Assembly: GCA_032622095.1 (NCBI GenBank)
Contig: CP136064.1
Coordinates: forward strand, 36,382,426-36,446,425
DNA: 64,000 nucleotides
Direction: 5' to 3'
Origin: Siphonodentalium dalli
Taxonomy: Eukaryota > Mollusca > Scaphopoda > Gadilida > Siphonodentaliidae
Shown here: positions 39,361 to 54,199 of the stretch, piece by piece
How the letters are laid out: each line of letters starts with the position of its first letter
Position numbering within the stretch: position 1 is the first letter of the stretch
Position numbers and translations under genes: made by a program
The notes under the pieces: generated by a model
What the model saw: the letters and a program-made list of their open reading frames with translations, nothing else
Databases searched by the model: none
Told to the model about the DNA's origin: nothing

Positions 39361-39735
39361 AATGAGGTCCACAGAGGGTGAATTTATTGACGCTGTCCTG
39401 CATAACGGGCTAGCATCAGTAAATCCACCCTATGTGGACCTTATTCTGCATGGCCCCATCTGCAATGAACGTCCCAAATGGTACAAATTGTGATGTACAC
39501 TCATTGGGAACCTCGATTATGCAATGTGTCAATTTGGGGGTATATTGAAACTACATGTAAACTAGAAAAGAAATAGAATCTATGTGAAGAAGTTTCTATA
39601 TAAAATTGATAATAAAGAAACTTTCCAAAGATGAGATCTAAGCAGAACGAGGTCCCCAGAGGGTTAATTTAATGAAGCTAGCCCGCTATGCGGGATAGCG
39701 TCACTAAATTCACCCTCTGGTGACCTCATTTTGCA
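39361..39735. repeat. Two related fold-back units of about 90 bp
   Basis: 39363-39453 and 39649-39730 each pair GAGGTCC(A/C)C(A)GAGGGT with a mirrored ACCCT(C)...GGACCT/GACCTC end. The flanks TGTACCTGTCATTTGC and GCAAATGACAGGCACA are also inverted copies, so the two units face each other. Confidence 0.65.
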
Positions 39736-39737
39736 AA

Positions 39738-39998
39738 TGACAGGCACACTAAACTCAGGCCTGTCTGGCACTATATGGTTTTCTATGAGAAAATACCCGC
39801 TAAAATGCCGTGCAAACATAGCAGTGTATGAACAAAAAAGGTTTTGGTTCTCGGGCAATGTTTTTTTTAAATCAGTGAGGATGGGAGGCTTTTATTATAC
39901 TTTCACGGTTTTATCATTGAAATATATTGTTATTCAATTTTGTTCATGTTTTTCCGATATTATTAATTATTATACTTCCATGGTTTTACCATCCATAC
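39738..39998 (+). repeat. 261-bp duplicated segment, copy 1
   Basis: Nearly identical to 42379-42641 in the same orientation, beginning GACAGGCACACTAAACTCAG and ending CATGGTTTTACCATCCATACTT. A few substitutions are seen. It is probably one repeat family inserted twice. Confidence 0.85.
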
Positions 39999-40009
39999 TT
40001 ATTATGTGT

Positions 40010-42378
40010 AACCAATTTCTGGCAAGTGGTAAGTGAACACCAAACCTGGCACACCAGAATGACAAAAACGAGTCAAAGTGATGCATCGGCAGGTTGACCA
40101 AGGCCTCTTAGAAATTCAAATAAGGAGAAGAGCAAAACACGGCTTAAAACTTATTTGTCACAAGAATCGTTCACGCAATACTGCTGGACGGATAATACAC
40201 TGGTTGTGTTGCAATGTCTCCTCTGTACACACAATGCTTGGCAATATTTTAAGTTCCCGTCCCGATGACTCAGTTAGTAAGGCACATGGCACTCCCACAG
40301 CGAAGACCTCGATGACCCAGCCAGCAAGGCACATGACCCTCCCGCGGATTAGACCCCGTTTCCTCAGTCAGTAAGGTGCATGGTATTCTCATGGAAGGGA
40401 CCCGGATAATTCAATTAGTAAGTCGCATACAAACTTATGGAGGGGACCCCGGCGCCCCAGCCAGCAAAAGCGCATGATATTACCACAGAGGCGAACCCGG
40501 TACTTCAAACAGCAAGGCGCACGACCACAAACCTTAATTCCTGAACTGGTCCCCCAACACAAATCAGTTTGTAGTGTATCTATGACACAAGGGTTGTCAG
40601 CCACCATTGTAATGTAATCATATATATATATTTATCATATTAAATAACATATAATCGTTCTGTAATTAATATGCACGGAACAGATTATTAGTATATGCAG
40701 TGTGGTTGTATATAGTCCACAGCAAACCCGAAAATTACCACTAGGATGTGATACTAACACAAAATAATAAATCGTCAATATATTATATTAATAAAGGTAG
40801 TAAAGTCTATAAATAGTAATAAAAACATATATAGCCAGTGGGTTTGTAAAATTAATAACAGGTAGTCAAGTTTCTAAAATTCGTAACAGGTAGACAAGTT
40901 TATAAAATTTATAGTTTAATAAGGGATAGAAATGTCCAGTTTATAGATAGTAGTAACAGGTAGTCAAGTTTCTAAAATTAGTAATAGGTAGTCAGGTTTG
41001 TTCTATAGTGCCCATATTCAGAATGAGCAATGGTGATGTCACGGTGTCCTGGGCTCACACACAAGATTTCTCGCGGAAATCGTAGGCAAACATATGGACG
41101 GATGGACAGACTAAATGGCAGTACATGGAGTTGGAGTTTGCAATATGTATAACACAAAGCGCTATTTAGTTACATGCATAATTTGGGGCAACTATAGTTG
41201 AAGGTTATCGTTTCTCGTTGGACGAGTAGTTACTCATAAATATCGTTATAGGTTATCGTTGCCCATATGATGAATATTGTTAGTAAATTCATAGATATAT
41301 GTATAGAGTTAAATGGTTTCCATATATGATTATATGTATACATACAGAAAAGGTTATATCGCTGTCAGATATAAATGGCACACCATTTCTGTTGGTATGT
41401 TTATGTATATGTTTATTGTTATGCAGTGTTTGACTATCAGTGTATCCTGATGGTTTTGGAGGAAAAATAATTAACCCATTTTGGAAAATGTTTACTAAGA
41501 CCATGTCCAAAAGATAGCATTTATAAAGTTAGGATCGAAAAAACTAACCCAGCAAGGAGTCGTCAAGGAGCGTTACTCTGGTTTAACAGACATCAAATAC
41601 AGCCTGTTGTGTGATATGTTTCGGCCCTTAACGCTCGACCTAATTGGTCACCAGAGAATGGGCCGTATAGACCAAATTACCGATCTATACCTCCAGCTGG
41701 AAAAATGTGGCCAAATTTCCCTCTCCATCAAGATACATGACGTCAAATTAGATAAAAAAAACCCGCGCGAACGAGAGTCTCTCTTACAGATAATCACGAG
41801 TCCGTTGTTTAGATTTTACACGATATATTAACACGAGATTCGTGCTGTGAACTAGGTGCGTTCACGTGGTTGTAGGGAAATCATACGATGTGGGAGTTGT
41901 GTTTATATTTTATAAAAAAATCAATTTCATGCGATAATGTATGCTATAACTGAAAAACTATGTTACCATTTTATAAGAATATAGGTCAGAGTCCTTTTAT
42001 GTGGTCTCTTCCGTTATGTATGATTGTCCATATATGCCTGATTATGGAACACACTTCATATGTTATGGTACTGAATACAAAAGTGCAGTCTACCCCAAGA
42101 TGGCTGTCGCTGGTCTGAAGTATCAGACGTTACGGAAACACGTAACAACAACGCGCTCCGGTATGACGTACTTACCAATGACGTCACAATTAAGTGCGTG
42201 CAGAAATTGTTTAAACAGATATGTATCAGATGCGTTTTATTTAAAAAAAACTAAGTTGTCATTTCAGAAAACAAATTCTTATTATATAACCAACTGTACT
42301 GTTGGGATGTGGATATTATATAATAATTCCAAGATTGATTATGGTGAATGATTCCGAGTTGCGGCCATTCCCTTAAGT
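40010..42378. other. Intergenic DNA with degenerate tandem repeats
   Basis: 40255-40540 has about five diverged 50-60 bp units (ACTCAGTTAGTAAGGCACATGG-like, in shorter words GTAAGG(C/T)(A/G)CATGG). 40830-41000 has diverged units of AACAGGTAGTCAAGTTTCTA. The segment 40030-40110 is related to 45660-45745 (CACCAAACCTGGCACACCAG / CACCAAACCTAGCACATCAG). No gene seen. Confidence 0.5.
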
Positions 42379-42641
42379 TGACAGGCACACTAAACTCAGG
42401 CTTGTCTGGCACCATATGGTTTTCTATGAGAAAATACCCGCTAAAATACTGTGCAAAAATAGCAGTGTATGAACAAAAAAAGTTTTAGTTCTCGGGCAAG
42501 GTTTTTTTTAAATCAGTGAGGATGGGAGGCTTTTATTATACTTTCACGGTTTTATCATTGAAGTATATTGTTATTCAATTTTGTTTATGTTTTTCCGATA
42601 TTATTAATTATTATACTTCCATGGTTTTACCATCCATACTT
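42379..42641 (+). repeat. 261-bp duplicated segment, copy 2
   Basis: Direct copy of 39738-39998. Confidence 0.85.
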
Positions 42642-45295
42642 TTTTTGACCCTTCTTCCGCAGAAATATTGAACGATTGCGCCTTGATTTTGGTAGATATA
42701 TACACCATATTAAGTTACAACTGACTGAATTATATAGCCTTTAGGTTTTTGTCCTAAATTGTCTTGCAGAGTTATGCCCCGTTACAATTTCCTTGTAGAG
42801 AGAGTTAATTCCCAGATATTCTCCGATTCCAAGCCTAGCAGCTGGATTTGGTTAACTATAGAATGGGCACGAATCGAGGGAATTTTCACCAAGGTCAGAT
42901 CACAATTGGTTCACCTGAGGAGGTGAGCAAAATTTGTCAATGTTTTTACTCGTCGCCGATTCGAACAATTTTCAGTCATGTATCTTTATGACCTACTGTT
43001 GATTATCCTGGAAGTATTTTGTACATCGTTGAGAAATGTAAAAGTTATAGCCCATCAAAAAATGTATTCATAGATCTATTGTGGAGAAAGTGCTTGTGCG
43101 CAGAAATTATCCGAAAGAAGCAAAGCAGTTGGATTTGGTTTATGTGAGTGTGTTAAACATAGACATAGGACGATGCTATAAATTTTTTACCAACATCCAC
43201 TCACATGTGTCCATGTTATGAAGGGGGTCACAATTTGTCACTGTTTTCGGTTTCGTCGATTCGAACCAAAATGATTGTGAAGTATCAATGTGGTGTACTA
43301 ATCATCTTTATGAATGAATATTTTTTAATCGATTGACAGATGATTGTATCAAGCGGTGATAGCAAAACCTTTATTGGCAAACATAACTGACTGAGTTGTA
43401 CACTGAAGTTCTTTAACGTGTTCCTTTCGAGAAGACCATATTAATTTGTTCGTTGAATGTTGGCGCGAAATTGATGATCTCAGCTTGAAAGATAGATTGA
43501 TCGCGGTCGGACTGAATTCTGGCGTGGATTGGATGCTTGGATGGACAGATTGATTTGTTTCCGCTACATAGATAAAACGAGTCCTGTCAATGTGTAAGTC
43601 TAATTCGCATCTACCCGACTACTACCACTGACTACTCTCAGTAGAACTTTAGCCACCAGGTGCTGCTAGTAAAATATTCTTGAATTGTGTTTATCTTCAA
43701 CATGTCATATAAGACTCATTTGCGGCATAATGTTTTTATTTGCTTACATTATCAGTCATAACTATATTTACTGTGTAGGGCACTACATGTCTCTCATTCT
43801 GTATTACATTGTATATATTATATGTCGCATGTGTGTGGTTGTTCTGGATCAAGATGTTGCTATCATGCTTACCAGTTTCTACATTGGTTACTACTTAATT
43901 ATAGGTATATCCGTTTGCGTGTGAATGCTAGTTTTCGCATACTCGTTACTGCATGGCAGTTTTCCGGCCATTTGCGTGCGAGTATCTCTGTAGTAAGTGT
44001 CACATGTGTGTGGTTTGTGTATTTTGATTTTGAATATTCTTGTTATAAAGCTTTTTGTGTACTACTTGTTTATTCGTATATGGATATTTGCTGTTACTAT
44101 CATTTACTTGCCAAGTCTGTCCGTTTGTGTGTGAGCTGTTGATATTTAATATGTCACATCTAAAAGGCTACTGTGTGTATATTTAATTAATAACAATTGA
44201 AAATGTGTGCATTCCATATTGTAAGTCTGTGATTTTTGTAATTTCAACTTGAAGCCATTTTAATAAAACTGCTTTGCAAGATTGACGGCTCTTTATAATT
44301 CCCAAACGAAACAATGATATTACAGTCCTTTCATTCTTTTCGATTTTAATGTGATAGTAACGGACACGTAATGGAGCAAACACAGATGAGGATTCGATAT
44401 TATAATAATTATATGATGACAATTAGGTGTAGTACAACTAATAACTTACATTCAACTATTACTATACCACTTGAAGATACACCGACCTACATGTTGTACT
44501 ATCATCAAATTAATATACCAAATTTGATAGGGGCTAAAATACTAGCATATATAGTTATCATTGGTAGGTTACGGTGGTTACCCGGCTATTCGGCAAACCT
44601 CATCATTATCCATAACCGCGCATAAGAGATCAAATGTCGAGGAATCCAGTATGGTTCCCGGCGTCGCCCTGTTTGAGAAGTATTCAAACCTTTTCAAACC
44701 TGTTATGTGGTTTGCTATCGGTTAAATGCACACAGGGACATGGCTATGGTGTCTTTATTTGTGGCTCACCACCTTGGAAATTCAATTACACACCCTTGAC
44801 CAAGATTGCACATCACCCTTTGCTCGGAGTTGATATCTCAACATCCTCTGTTTTGAATCTACAGCTAAATGTCAGTCTGAATGTTCTACCGAAACGGCGA
44901 AAGTAGTAAAATGTTCGATTTCTGGTATATTAAATACTAAATATATATGTTGGAACATCGAACTATCATAACAATTTCAACCTACTATACATGCTTTACG
45001 ATTTCGAACTGTTGCTGTGTTATGCATGGAATTTCCAAATGGTGAATATTTTTACCAAAATTGGATGGGCAGATTCCTCTGAACACCACGTCACCACGCG
45101 CACGACCCTGCCACCACGTCTCTCGTTAAGGAAACTCACACACTTCAATGCTCAAACTAAACCTAGTAATTTCCCATGTTTGTCATGTTCTGGTGACTAA
45201 AATCGGTCGCCGAATGCAGGAAATACTATATAATTATATAGTCTCGGTATTCTGAAAAGACTTTTATACATTAAATAAGCTGGAACGTCATTCTT
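42642..45295. other. Intergenic DNA without recognisable genes
   Basis: AT-rich. No structured repeat or protein-like frame was found on either strand. Confidence 0.45.
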
Positions 45296-45430
45296 ATATA
45301 TGACCCGCCATATCAAATCAAGTCGGAAGTCGGGATTTTTTTACCCTGTGCCAATGCATTCTCTTATATATGCGAGTCGACCAAAAAAATCCCGACTTCC
45401 GACTGGATTTGATATGGCGGGTCACATATA
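45296..45430. repeat. Fold-back of about 135 bp
   Basis: GACCCGCCATATCAAATC and AAGTCGGAAGTCGGGATTTTTT on the left mirror AAAAAAATCCCGACTTCCGACT and GATTTGATATGGCGGGTC on the right around a 27-30 base loop. Confidence 0.85.
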
Positions 45431-45999
45431 TGGATTATAAGTATAGCGGCTTACCTAGTCAGAGTGATAGCCAATTGGTTTATCACGATTGATTCCTCTC
45501 ACCAATAAAGAAGTATTTATTTATTTACAACTGCGCGTACTTCAGACGTTATTATATTTTTAATCGAGCAGACGACATGGTTGGAATTCCCGAATATTTT
45601 TATTTGTTATGTGTAACCAATCAGGTGAGTGGGTGTCTGACCAGGTAACACGAGTTCCATGTTAAGCAACACCAAACCTAGCACATCAGAATGACAACAA
45701 AACAAGTCAGAGTGAAGCACTGGCAGGTAGACCAAAAATGGCCTATTTGTTAGTCAACAGAGGTTTTAGTAAGAAAGAAAAACGGCTTAAACATAATCGT
45801 CATTTTACCCACATAATATTGGCGGAGCAAAAATGTAATGGATGTCAAGAACAAGAGGAGAGTGTCTGCAAAGTATATGAAAGAAATGGGATATATTAGG
45901 GTCAGGGTCCCAATCACATGCAGATACTGTGTTTCTCGTGTTCTTGGCAAAAACTGCGCGTACTTCAGACGTTATCATACAGTTATCGCCCGCGATTGA
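45431..45999. other. Intergenic DNA
   Basis: Contains the 45660-45745 relative of 40030-40110 and the words GCGCGTACTTCAGACGTTAT at 45533 and 45956. No gene seen. Confidence 0.45.
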
Positions 46000-46067
46000 G
46001 TGAGACACGGGGATTTGTCGCCCGCTAGAGACCAGGTCGAGAGCGGCGACAAATCCCCGTGTCTCAC
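46000..46067. repeat. Fold-back of 68 bp
   Basis: GTGAGACACGGGGATTTGTCG mirrors the right arm, with the two arms separated by CCCGCTAGAGACCAGGTCGAGAGC in shortened form. The pairing is perfect over at least 20 bases. Confidence 0.85.
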
Positions 46068-49000
46068 GAAAACAAGGGTGACAACTGTTTTGTTATCTGA
46101 CAAAGGAGTATACACGAACCTCCTTAATAGCAGGCATAAATGCGCGCATATATTCTTTAATCCAGTTCGAAAAGTTAATTTTATGTTGGAATCATCGCTA
46201 TTTAGAAAATAAAACATTCATAATCTGGATCAATTAACAGACCCGTCGTTTGTGCAGCTATTCTCCGGTCAGTTTGCTGGTTGTATGGTGGAAATCGGTT
46301 CACGGAAAGAGGAGTAAAGCAATTTCGAAGTTGAGTAGCCATGCAGCGAAATGTTCGGTTTCGTTTCAAATGAGCGTGAAGACGCCGACAAACGTGTTAA
46401 TTCCCAGAATGCTAAAATGTGGAACTAACACGTTGTATTAGTGCAAAAAGAAATTGACATATTTCACAGATCGTTACGCAGCATACGGGTATTCTCTGAA
46501 GTCTGAGGAATGTACTGAAGAAAAGAAACAGTCAATTGATAAACAGCAAAGAGTGGATATTTGATCTAGTACATAAACGTAGTTGTAACGTATGTACATC
46601 GTATGTGCAATTGTCTGCAGCACATACCAACTGCATAATAAGGTTGATCTATTTGTCCCATGGTCTGTATTATTGATATAAAAAGGTCCAATATGAACAT
46701 TACACCTTATAACGGATTTGTGTCTGTGATAACACCATTTATACATAGCGTGTTTTAATTGCAAATAAAAAAAACACACAATTATGCAAATTAGCAAACA
46801 CCACAGTTCGCGGTTGTTATGAAAGAGTGGGGTTTATAAAAACAGTGTTTTTCGAAATTATTAGAGAGCTGTCAGAGAATCTCTGCGCGTTGAGTTCTTC
46901 GTAGTTATGTGTTTACTGGTAACAACTGAGCGGTCAATAACTGAGACAATGTTACCCTCGAGGGTAATATGGTGATTTACGGCCGCCATGTAACGCACTC
47001 TCAGCCAATCAGAAGAGAGGAAAATGGGATGAAGGATAACAATATTTTTTAAATCGAGCAGACGACATGCATATGGTTGGAATTCCCAATTATTTGTTTA
47101 TTTGTTTTTAAATATATGAACATGAACATCATAACACTAGTTCGCAAAAATAAAAGACGACAATTGGGTTTTACAAACAAAAAGATGTATAAATCAATCA
47201 AGTTAGAACAGGCAAATATGGACATAGATGTCGCCTCGATAGGGAATTTATGAGACATGAATTTTTGGTTAGCGTAAACTTAGCTTTCGGAATCCGTATG
47301 TTGGATTTGTCAGATATGCGGACTTTTTTCTCACCGCGTTGTTTTCTTGAGCCACCAGATGAAAAAATCGGTCATTTCTTAAACAAAGCCGGCTGACTTG
47401 ACACAGTATACTCACATCTTTTAAGAAAATATTCGTCCAAATTTGATACATGAGAATGGGCGATGATCAAAGTAATGTAATGCATGTAAGCATTGAATCT
47501 CAGAATGACAGTCATGGCGTCATGTATAACGTCAAATATCTATTAAGTTGGAAGAATATGACGATTCACGCAAAACTACCAATTATCTACGTTTTATAGA
47601 TATCATTTATCGGTTTTGGTCGCATTATTTTTCTCAAAGACAGAAAAAGCAAACCTCCACCAAAAAGGCGCCATGCTGTGATATAAGCCACACAGAACGC
47701 ACGATTGCGTGTCAAGAAGGGCGCAATTAACGCATCGGCCGTTGACAGACTGTTAAAAAATTGTTTAATATATAAGGTTTTATTTATAGACTCCAATATT
47801 AATGTAAAAATTCACATAATGTTCCTACTGATTCCTGAATTTTCTTCAATTTTAGATTTTTTCCCCAAAACAAATAATCTAAAATGCATTTTGTCATCTT
47901 CCGGAAGCCAAACAAGAGAAGAACGTAGTGAGGGTGGAGGTAGTTGTTGTATAGGGCAATTTCGTTCCGTCTTGGATTAAAAAGAAGGCATATTTAACTC
48001 CGAAGATGGTTGTCAATATGGTGGCCAGTATATGTTAGCTATTTTTTTCTCAAAAATTAATCTTCGACGTATTATCGGAAGGCACAATAAACGGAATTTA
48101 GCGTCGTGGAGATATTTGGTACGTACGATAATTTAATGTTGTTTTTTGGTTACAAAATGGCTTACTACCCCAAATATAACTGCCAATATAGAGCTCGGTA
48201 TATGGGTGGAAATGGTTAATTATATTATGTTTTACGTAAACGCCACCATCGCCGCCATAAAATGTCTCACACAACCCAATGTATTATTATATTCATTGAA
48301 TCATGTTATTCTGGGACATAACGATGAGCAATTATATTTAAAATGGCTACCAGAATGGTGCCCCGGCATGGTCGAAATTCGATTTTCAAGCTAGATGTGA
48401 GTTGATTGACATCAAAATGTGCCACTCCAATCAAGACATGGTTATTGCGATGAGAAATGATAATTTGTTCACACTCACTGAAGCAAGCATATTTGAAGCA
48501 ATTTTACTCATACTCAGTCAATGAGTCAATTATTCTGATATATACATTGTTGTCGAATTGGTGCCCATAGCTTCGACCAACATACGGAGCACGTAATAAT
48601 AATAACGTGAGATTAGTTAATTATTCCAGACACTAAACCATCATCGCCGCTTTCATTGACTAACATGACTGGTGTTGAATAATGCACATACGATGAGATA
48701 AAGAGAAGATAGCACTCGCCGTATACAATAAGTTCCGTTCGCTCAGATTTCTCATCTTTCGAAAGATTTTCTGACCAGTGGTAAACGTTAGAATAGTTAT
48801 GTCCAGAATGAGAATCACCCTTGTGTGTGTAACAAATTAAACAAGTTCGTCAAGAAGCACCGTTTCATTTGGGAAAAAAACGTGGTAACCTCCAGAAATA
48901 TCAAATGTTGGTTCTAACTTGGCGGAGAATTAAACTTTGTTTATCGTTTAATACATTCTGTAACATTTGGACGTGTCATATACAGACCAGGAGACCTGCT

Positions 49001-51900
49001 ACTGTTGTTGCAAATGCCATTGTTGTTTAAAATGTAAACACATACCATTAAAGGCACGGGCGGCGTTATGTTGCAGTAATATTTATATTTGTTCAAATCG
49101 CCATCAACAGATCACCAAATTATATACAGTTCCGCTCATATGCCAAACATAATCAACGCGTAAATAGTATATTGTCGTCAAGACGTACGATGGTGTACGT
49201 AAACAAGAGACTGTTCGTGTTACATAAGTTGTGCTACTGTTTACATAACACAGCGCAATTATATTGGTAAATCACAAAAAAATGATATCAACGCTCTTTA
49301 TTATTTCCATATCAGGAAAACAGTAACAAATAATGCTCTTTATGTTTATCATGTCCGGATCTAAACAAAAGTCAGGAAACGTAACGTTTTTTGCTTTTGT
49401 TTACATAAGGGGGGGGGGGGTTGACAATAACATACTCTTTATGCCATATTTCTCATTGGCATAAGAACAAAGTCTGTCAATATCTTACTATTTATTCTGT
49501 TTATGGCGGTTTTTGACGGAGGTGAATATTTTAACAGGATACCCACCGCCAACGCCGCCCGTATATTTAATGTATTTAATATTCTTCTTATCCGACAGGG
49601 CACACGGTCGGAACACATATAAGCCATCGTCCCAATGTCCGGATTGCACAGCCATATATGAATGCACCCCATACACGCTGTTCGGTAAAACAACTGCGGC
49701 TGTCGTGTCTAACTGATTTCCCACAGTCCATTCGCAGTTGTTATGGAAGAGTTATCCATATATAAGATTCTGGTTTGTACATAAGTTGTTGCTGTGTGTC
49801 ATTGGTGAGATGCAACGACACATCACATCAATACCCATGATCCCCGCTTTTCCTAGTCACATTTAACGTTACCCCAACATAATATCAGTATATGTACCAC
49901 ACAATCCACTCACGTCTCGCTCCGTGGAGTAACTATTGATACATCTGAATTGTATTGGTTGGTTGGATTTATAATGCTGAAATCGTGCACGGCCATAATC
50001 AAATGTATATTTTCAGACACCCGACCTACTGGCATCAGCAGGTACCTACACACATTAGTATTGGTCTTATCTAGAAAGTTGTTATACGCTTACTGGTATA
50101 AACCTGTGTATGGCAATTCAATTCGTTTAATCTTGTCGACCAATAATACACAGGTATTAAGATAACATATAATACATTTATGTACATGGCTTACATAATA
50201 CATATTAAAATGATATACATTATAATATATGAACAGTATTTACAATATAAATAATATACCTGTTTGCCATAGGTGATTTCCGTTGACGCTATATACTATG
50301 GTGTCAAATGATTGATCAACCCAAAGTGCATAGACGCACTCAATTATATTACCAGCGATGTAATATAATTAAGAGTGTGTATCCACTCTGGTTTAGTCAC
50401 TTGCGCACGTTATTTCATGTACACAAATAATTGCAATTATCGTTATTTTCACTTTTGTGTCAGTATGAGCTAAAAGTATACAACCTTTCCGAAGTAATCA
50501 TACACTTACCTACCCATATAAAACAGTAAGAATGATATTGTGTAATGCGACTGCAAACAAAATATATTTGTAATAGTGGCCCGAGAAAACACATAACAGA
50601 TGTCCTTCTGATTAACATGACAGTTCGGTAAGTAAAATGTCAGAGAGAGACAATCACTGGATGTAGGACGTATCTCCTGGTGTATTTTATGTTGCTCTAG
50701 CATAGGACAACTGCCGTATTGGGATACCGCGTCTCGGAAGAAATTGTTCGGCCATTGCGATGTCACATAGGGTGACGTGACACTCCAGTACCATACATAG
50801 TAACATACAATCGATAAATATAGAACAATAGTTTGACTTATCATCATTTTAGCTGACATACCGCACCGATGGGATCTTTGTTCTTGGAACGGCCACTTAA
50901 AGCATTGGCTTGCTATGTAACTTATCTAATGCTCGTAAAAGTAAAAACCTCCAGCCAATAGCAACCCACAAACTACAAAAGAAAAAACAATCAGGTTTCT
51001 ATCTCCATGTGTGCGAAGTTGTTTCGTGGCACATAATCCGGTAGATGTCAGTGTGCAAACAGTCTTTTGTGGGATGATGAATCTGAACGAACCTGCATGA
51101 CTTGATGGCTTACTAATGAACTGCATATTTCATCTTTTTGATATGTTGATACAAATAGTCCTTGAAAGTACCAAAATATGCCTAAATACTGAGTTAGATT
51201 TAATATAACCTACACGTTTCCGTTATTCATTTCTCAAGGGCAGTCACAAACTCACAACATCTACTGGTGTGAATATACTCTGTCAAGAATGTCGGCTTTC
51301 TTTTATAAATGACAGACTTTTTCATCGGGTGTCTCAAGAAATGCACGCTGTGAAAAAAAAGTCCGACTATCTGACAAATGCAATATACTGCTTCCGAAAC
51401 ATCAGTATTTACGCTGTCCAAAACATATATAGGTCTCATGGATTCCCTCTCGACGCGACACCCGCTATGTCCATATTTGCCAAGACTACGTGTATTAGAC
51501 TAAGATTTTGAGGACAAATGGTTATCATATACACATGATGATACAGATGTGTTAACGAAATGTCCAGGTTCACCTCTGTTCATTGTGCTATACTGGCTAT
51601 TTATTCTGTTTAAAAGAAATGTTGCTTTTTGCTACCTGTATATATCAGCTATAAATGCCCGACACAGAGCGAGATTTTAAGTTGTTTGTGTTAGGCTTTT
51701 GATTCTGTTCTAGAAAAACATGAAGAAATCCTCTGTATAGGGCTGCTCAGGAAGATTTACCCTGTTAGTTGCCAGTATTGAGATCAGGAAAAGTCACGTG
51801 CTACTGATTGTGTTTTCTTTGAACACAGACAAAAAATTTAACGCCAAAATCTCCTTAGAACGAATTATGGGGATGACTTTATAAAAAAATTGTATATCGC
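46068..51900. other. Intergenic DNA without recognisable genes
   Basis: TCGAGCAGACGACATG with TGGTTGGAATTCCC occurs at 45568-45590 and 47054-47087. Segments near 47230-47420 and 51270-51480 are related in inverted form (TTTGCGATA-free words such as GACATGAATTTTTG are not shared; CTGACAAAT, TTCCGAAA and GTGAAAAAAAAGTCCG are). No complete gene or element defined. Confidence 0.4.
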
Positions 51901-51919
51901 CGACTAAAACATTGTTAAC

Positions 51920-53130
51920 AATGTCAGTGCCACTCCTCTCTCCATCCCTGACTCAAACAGTACAAATGTGGACTCTTTAATCGCACGATTTGCTTCTTCA
52001 TATCATTGGAGAAGAAGTGTATGAATTTGGTAGAAATGGGCACTCAATATATGTTTTATCAGTTTTGGTGACCCCGTATCCCTGTCTCAAGCGGCGCCAA
52101 TTGTGACACAATTAGACTCAATATGAATATGACTATGTAGAAAATTGGTGAAAATCGGCGACTTAACAAATTTGTATCAAAGTGGCACACATCTCTCATC
52201 AAAATGACACCAATTGGCGTTTTTACATTACATGATTAGATTACTCGAATCATGGAGAAGAATGTGTGACAATTTTGTGAAAATGGGCGCTAAAAATAGT
52301 ATGTATATGTATGGTGGTAATCGGCACCAAAACGAATTCATATCAAATTTAGTGCCCCCATCTCTCACGCAAACGGCACCAATTTGGCATATTTAAACCA
52401 ACGATTACATTCCTCGTTCGGTGCCCCCTCCCTTCCATGCACCCCTGACTCGACCGGTCCCACTTTTGACATCTTTAAACCACAGAATTAGACTCCTGAT
52501 ATCATGGAGTTGAGTATGTATAAGTTTGGTCCTAATCGAAGACCAAACAAATTATTATCAAATTTGTCGCCCCCCCCCCCCCCCAACCTTTCACCAAACG
52601 GCATCAATTTTGTGTCTTTTATCACACGATTAGATTCCTTGTGTCATGGAGAAGAATGTGTATCAATTTGGTGGAAATCGGCGCTAGAAATATTTTTTAT
52701 CATCAATTGTGTTACTCCTCTCCCATTCAGTGCACCCCTCACGCGATTGATACACTTTTAACATTTTTAAGCCATACAATTCGACTCCTGATATTATGGA
52801 GATGATTATGTATAAGTTTGGTGGTAATCGGCGATTAAACCAATTCTTATCAAATTTAGTCAGCCCCATCCCTATCGGTAGATTCCTTGTATCATGGAGA
52901 ATAATGTGCATATATCAATTTGGTAGAAATCGGCGCTAAAAATATTGTCATTAATTGTGGTGCTCCTCTACCCTTCCGAGCACCCCTGACTCGAACGGCG
53001 CTACTGTTAACATCTTCAAACCACAACATTAGATCCATCATATCATGGAGATGATTATGTATAAGTTTGCGGGATCGGCGAAAAAAATATTCGCGGCCCC
53101 TCCCTCTGTTCTGCCATTGACAACAATAAC
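51920..53130. repeat. Degenerate long-period tandem repeat
   Basis: Alternating modules recur: AT(C/T)ATGGAGAAGAATGTGTAT...AATTTGGTAGAAAT(C/G)GGCGCTAAAAATATT, and ATCATGGAGATGATTATGTATAAGTTTG followed by ATCGGCG. Three to four diverged pairs at irregular periods of about 250-400 bp can be aligned by eye. Confidence 0.6.
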
Positions 53131-53990
53131 GTCACTTTAGAAAATTCTAAACCGCACCATTATCTTCCTCGTAAAATTTACCCCTGTTAGACACTGTTGG
53201 TGTCATCTAGATGGTCCCCGTAAACTTCCATAGAAAACAGACATATATTCGCAAACATAGATAATAATATAGATAATTTAGTTATTAATTAATTATCAGT
53301 GACCTGTAAAGACAGCTGGTGTCAAAAGCGCATATCCCATGACACTTGCCTGGTCAAATTACCCATGTGTACACATTTTCAGTTATGATAGCCCACCGTG
53401 TGGTCTACCATAGCCAGAAAGACAAACACACAAACAAAATTGAATTTTATTAGTATAGATTGGTTGCTCTCCAATAACGAAATTTCGGGTGTTGAAACAA
53501 ATGATATGTAATCAAAACTGTTACATTGATTTGTCAACAAACATCGCTAATCGCGAAATATGTTTAGCCTATACATGATTTTCAGAATACTTTTCAAATA
53601 GTTGACCTTTTCCATTGTTTACCGCCAAGTTTTGATTAAACTGTGGTACATTTTTGGACAAATTGAACTTTGATATGTAATGCCACTGTAACAATTTTGT
53701 TAAGATAGCAGTGGTTTTGATATACGAATTGGAGAGTTATAAATAATGAAAATAAGAACAAAGTCCATATAATTTTACATGTACTCGTTGATGATAGTTG
53801 TTTTACAGACTTGAATAACATGTTCGTTATTTCGCATGAAACCACTTCGCATGCATTGCATCCCGTTAATTTAGGCTAACATATTGAATTTTACTTGAAC
53901 ATACGAACAAATGTATATTTTATGTCCTTAGGAATGCTACTAAAAATAAACGATCCAATTACCAAGCTCATTATACAGCACTCCCATCCT
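53131..53990. other. Intergenic DNA
   Basis: No gene or structured repeat identified. Confidence 0.45.
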
Positions 53991-54199
53991 CTAACGAATA
54001 AGTAACACCATCTGCAACGAATTCGCATATCAAGGTTAACATACTGGGAAGATAAATCGACACCGGAACCAAGTATTCTTCTAACACATGCGTGGTGCGA
54101 AACATTCACAGTACGACTCGAGGGCCACAACTTGGCGTGATATTTGATCAGCATACGACCTGACAATCGCACGTCTCTTGATTCCGCCAGGTCACTATT
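53991..54199 (+). repeat. 209-bp direct repeat, copy 1
   Basis: Begins CTAACGAATAAGTAACACCA and ends near CACTATT. The second copy lies at 56865-57073 with about ten substitutions and no length change. The two flank 2.7 kb that includes the methyltransferase-like exon. Confidence 0.88.
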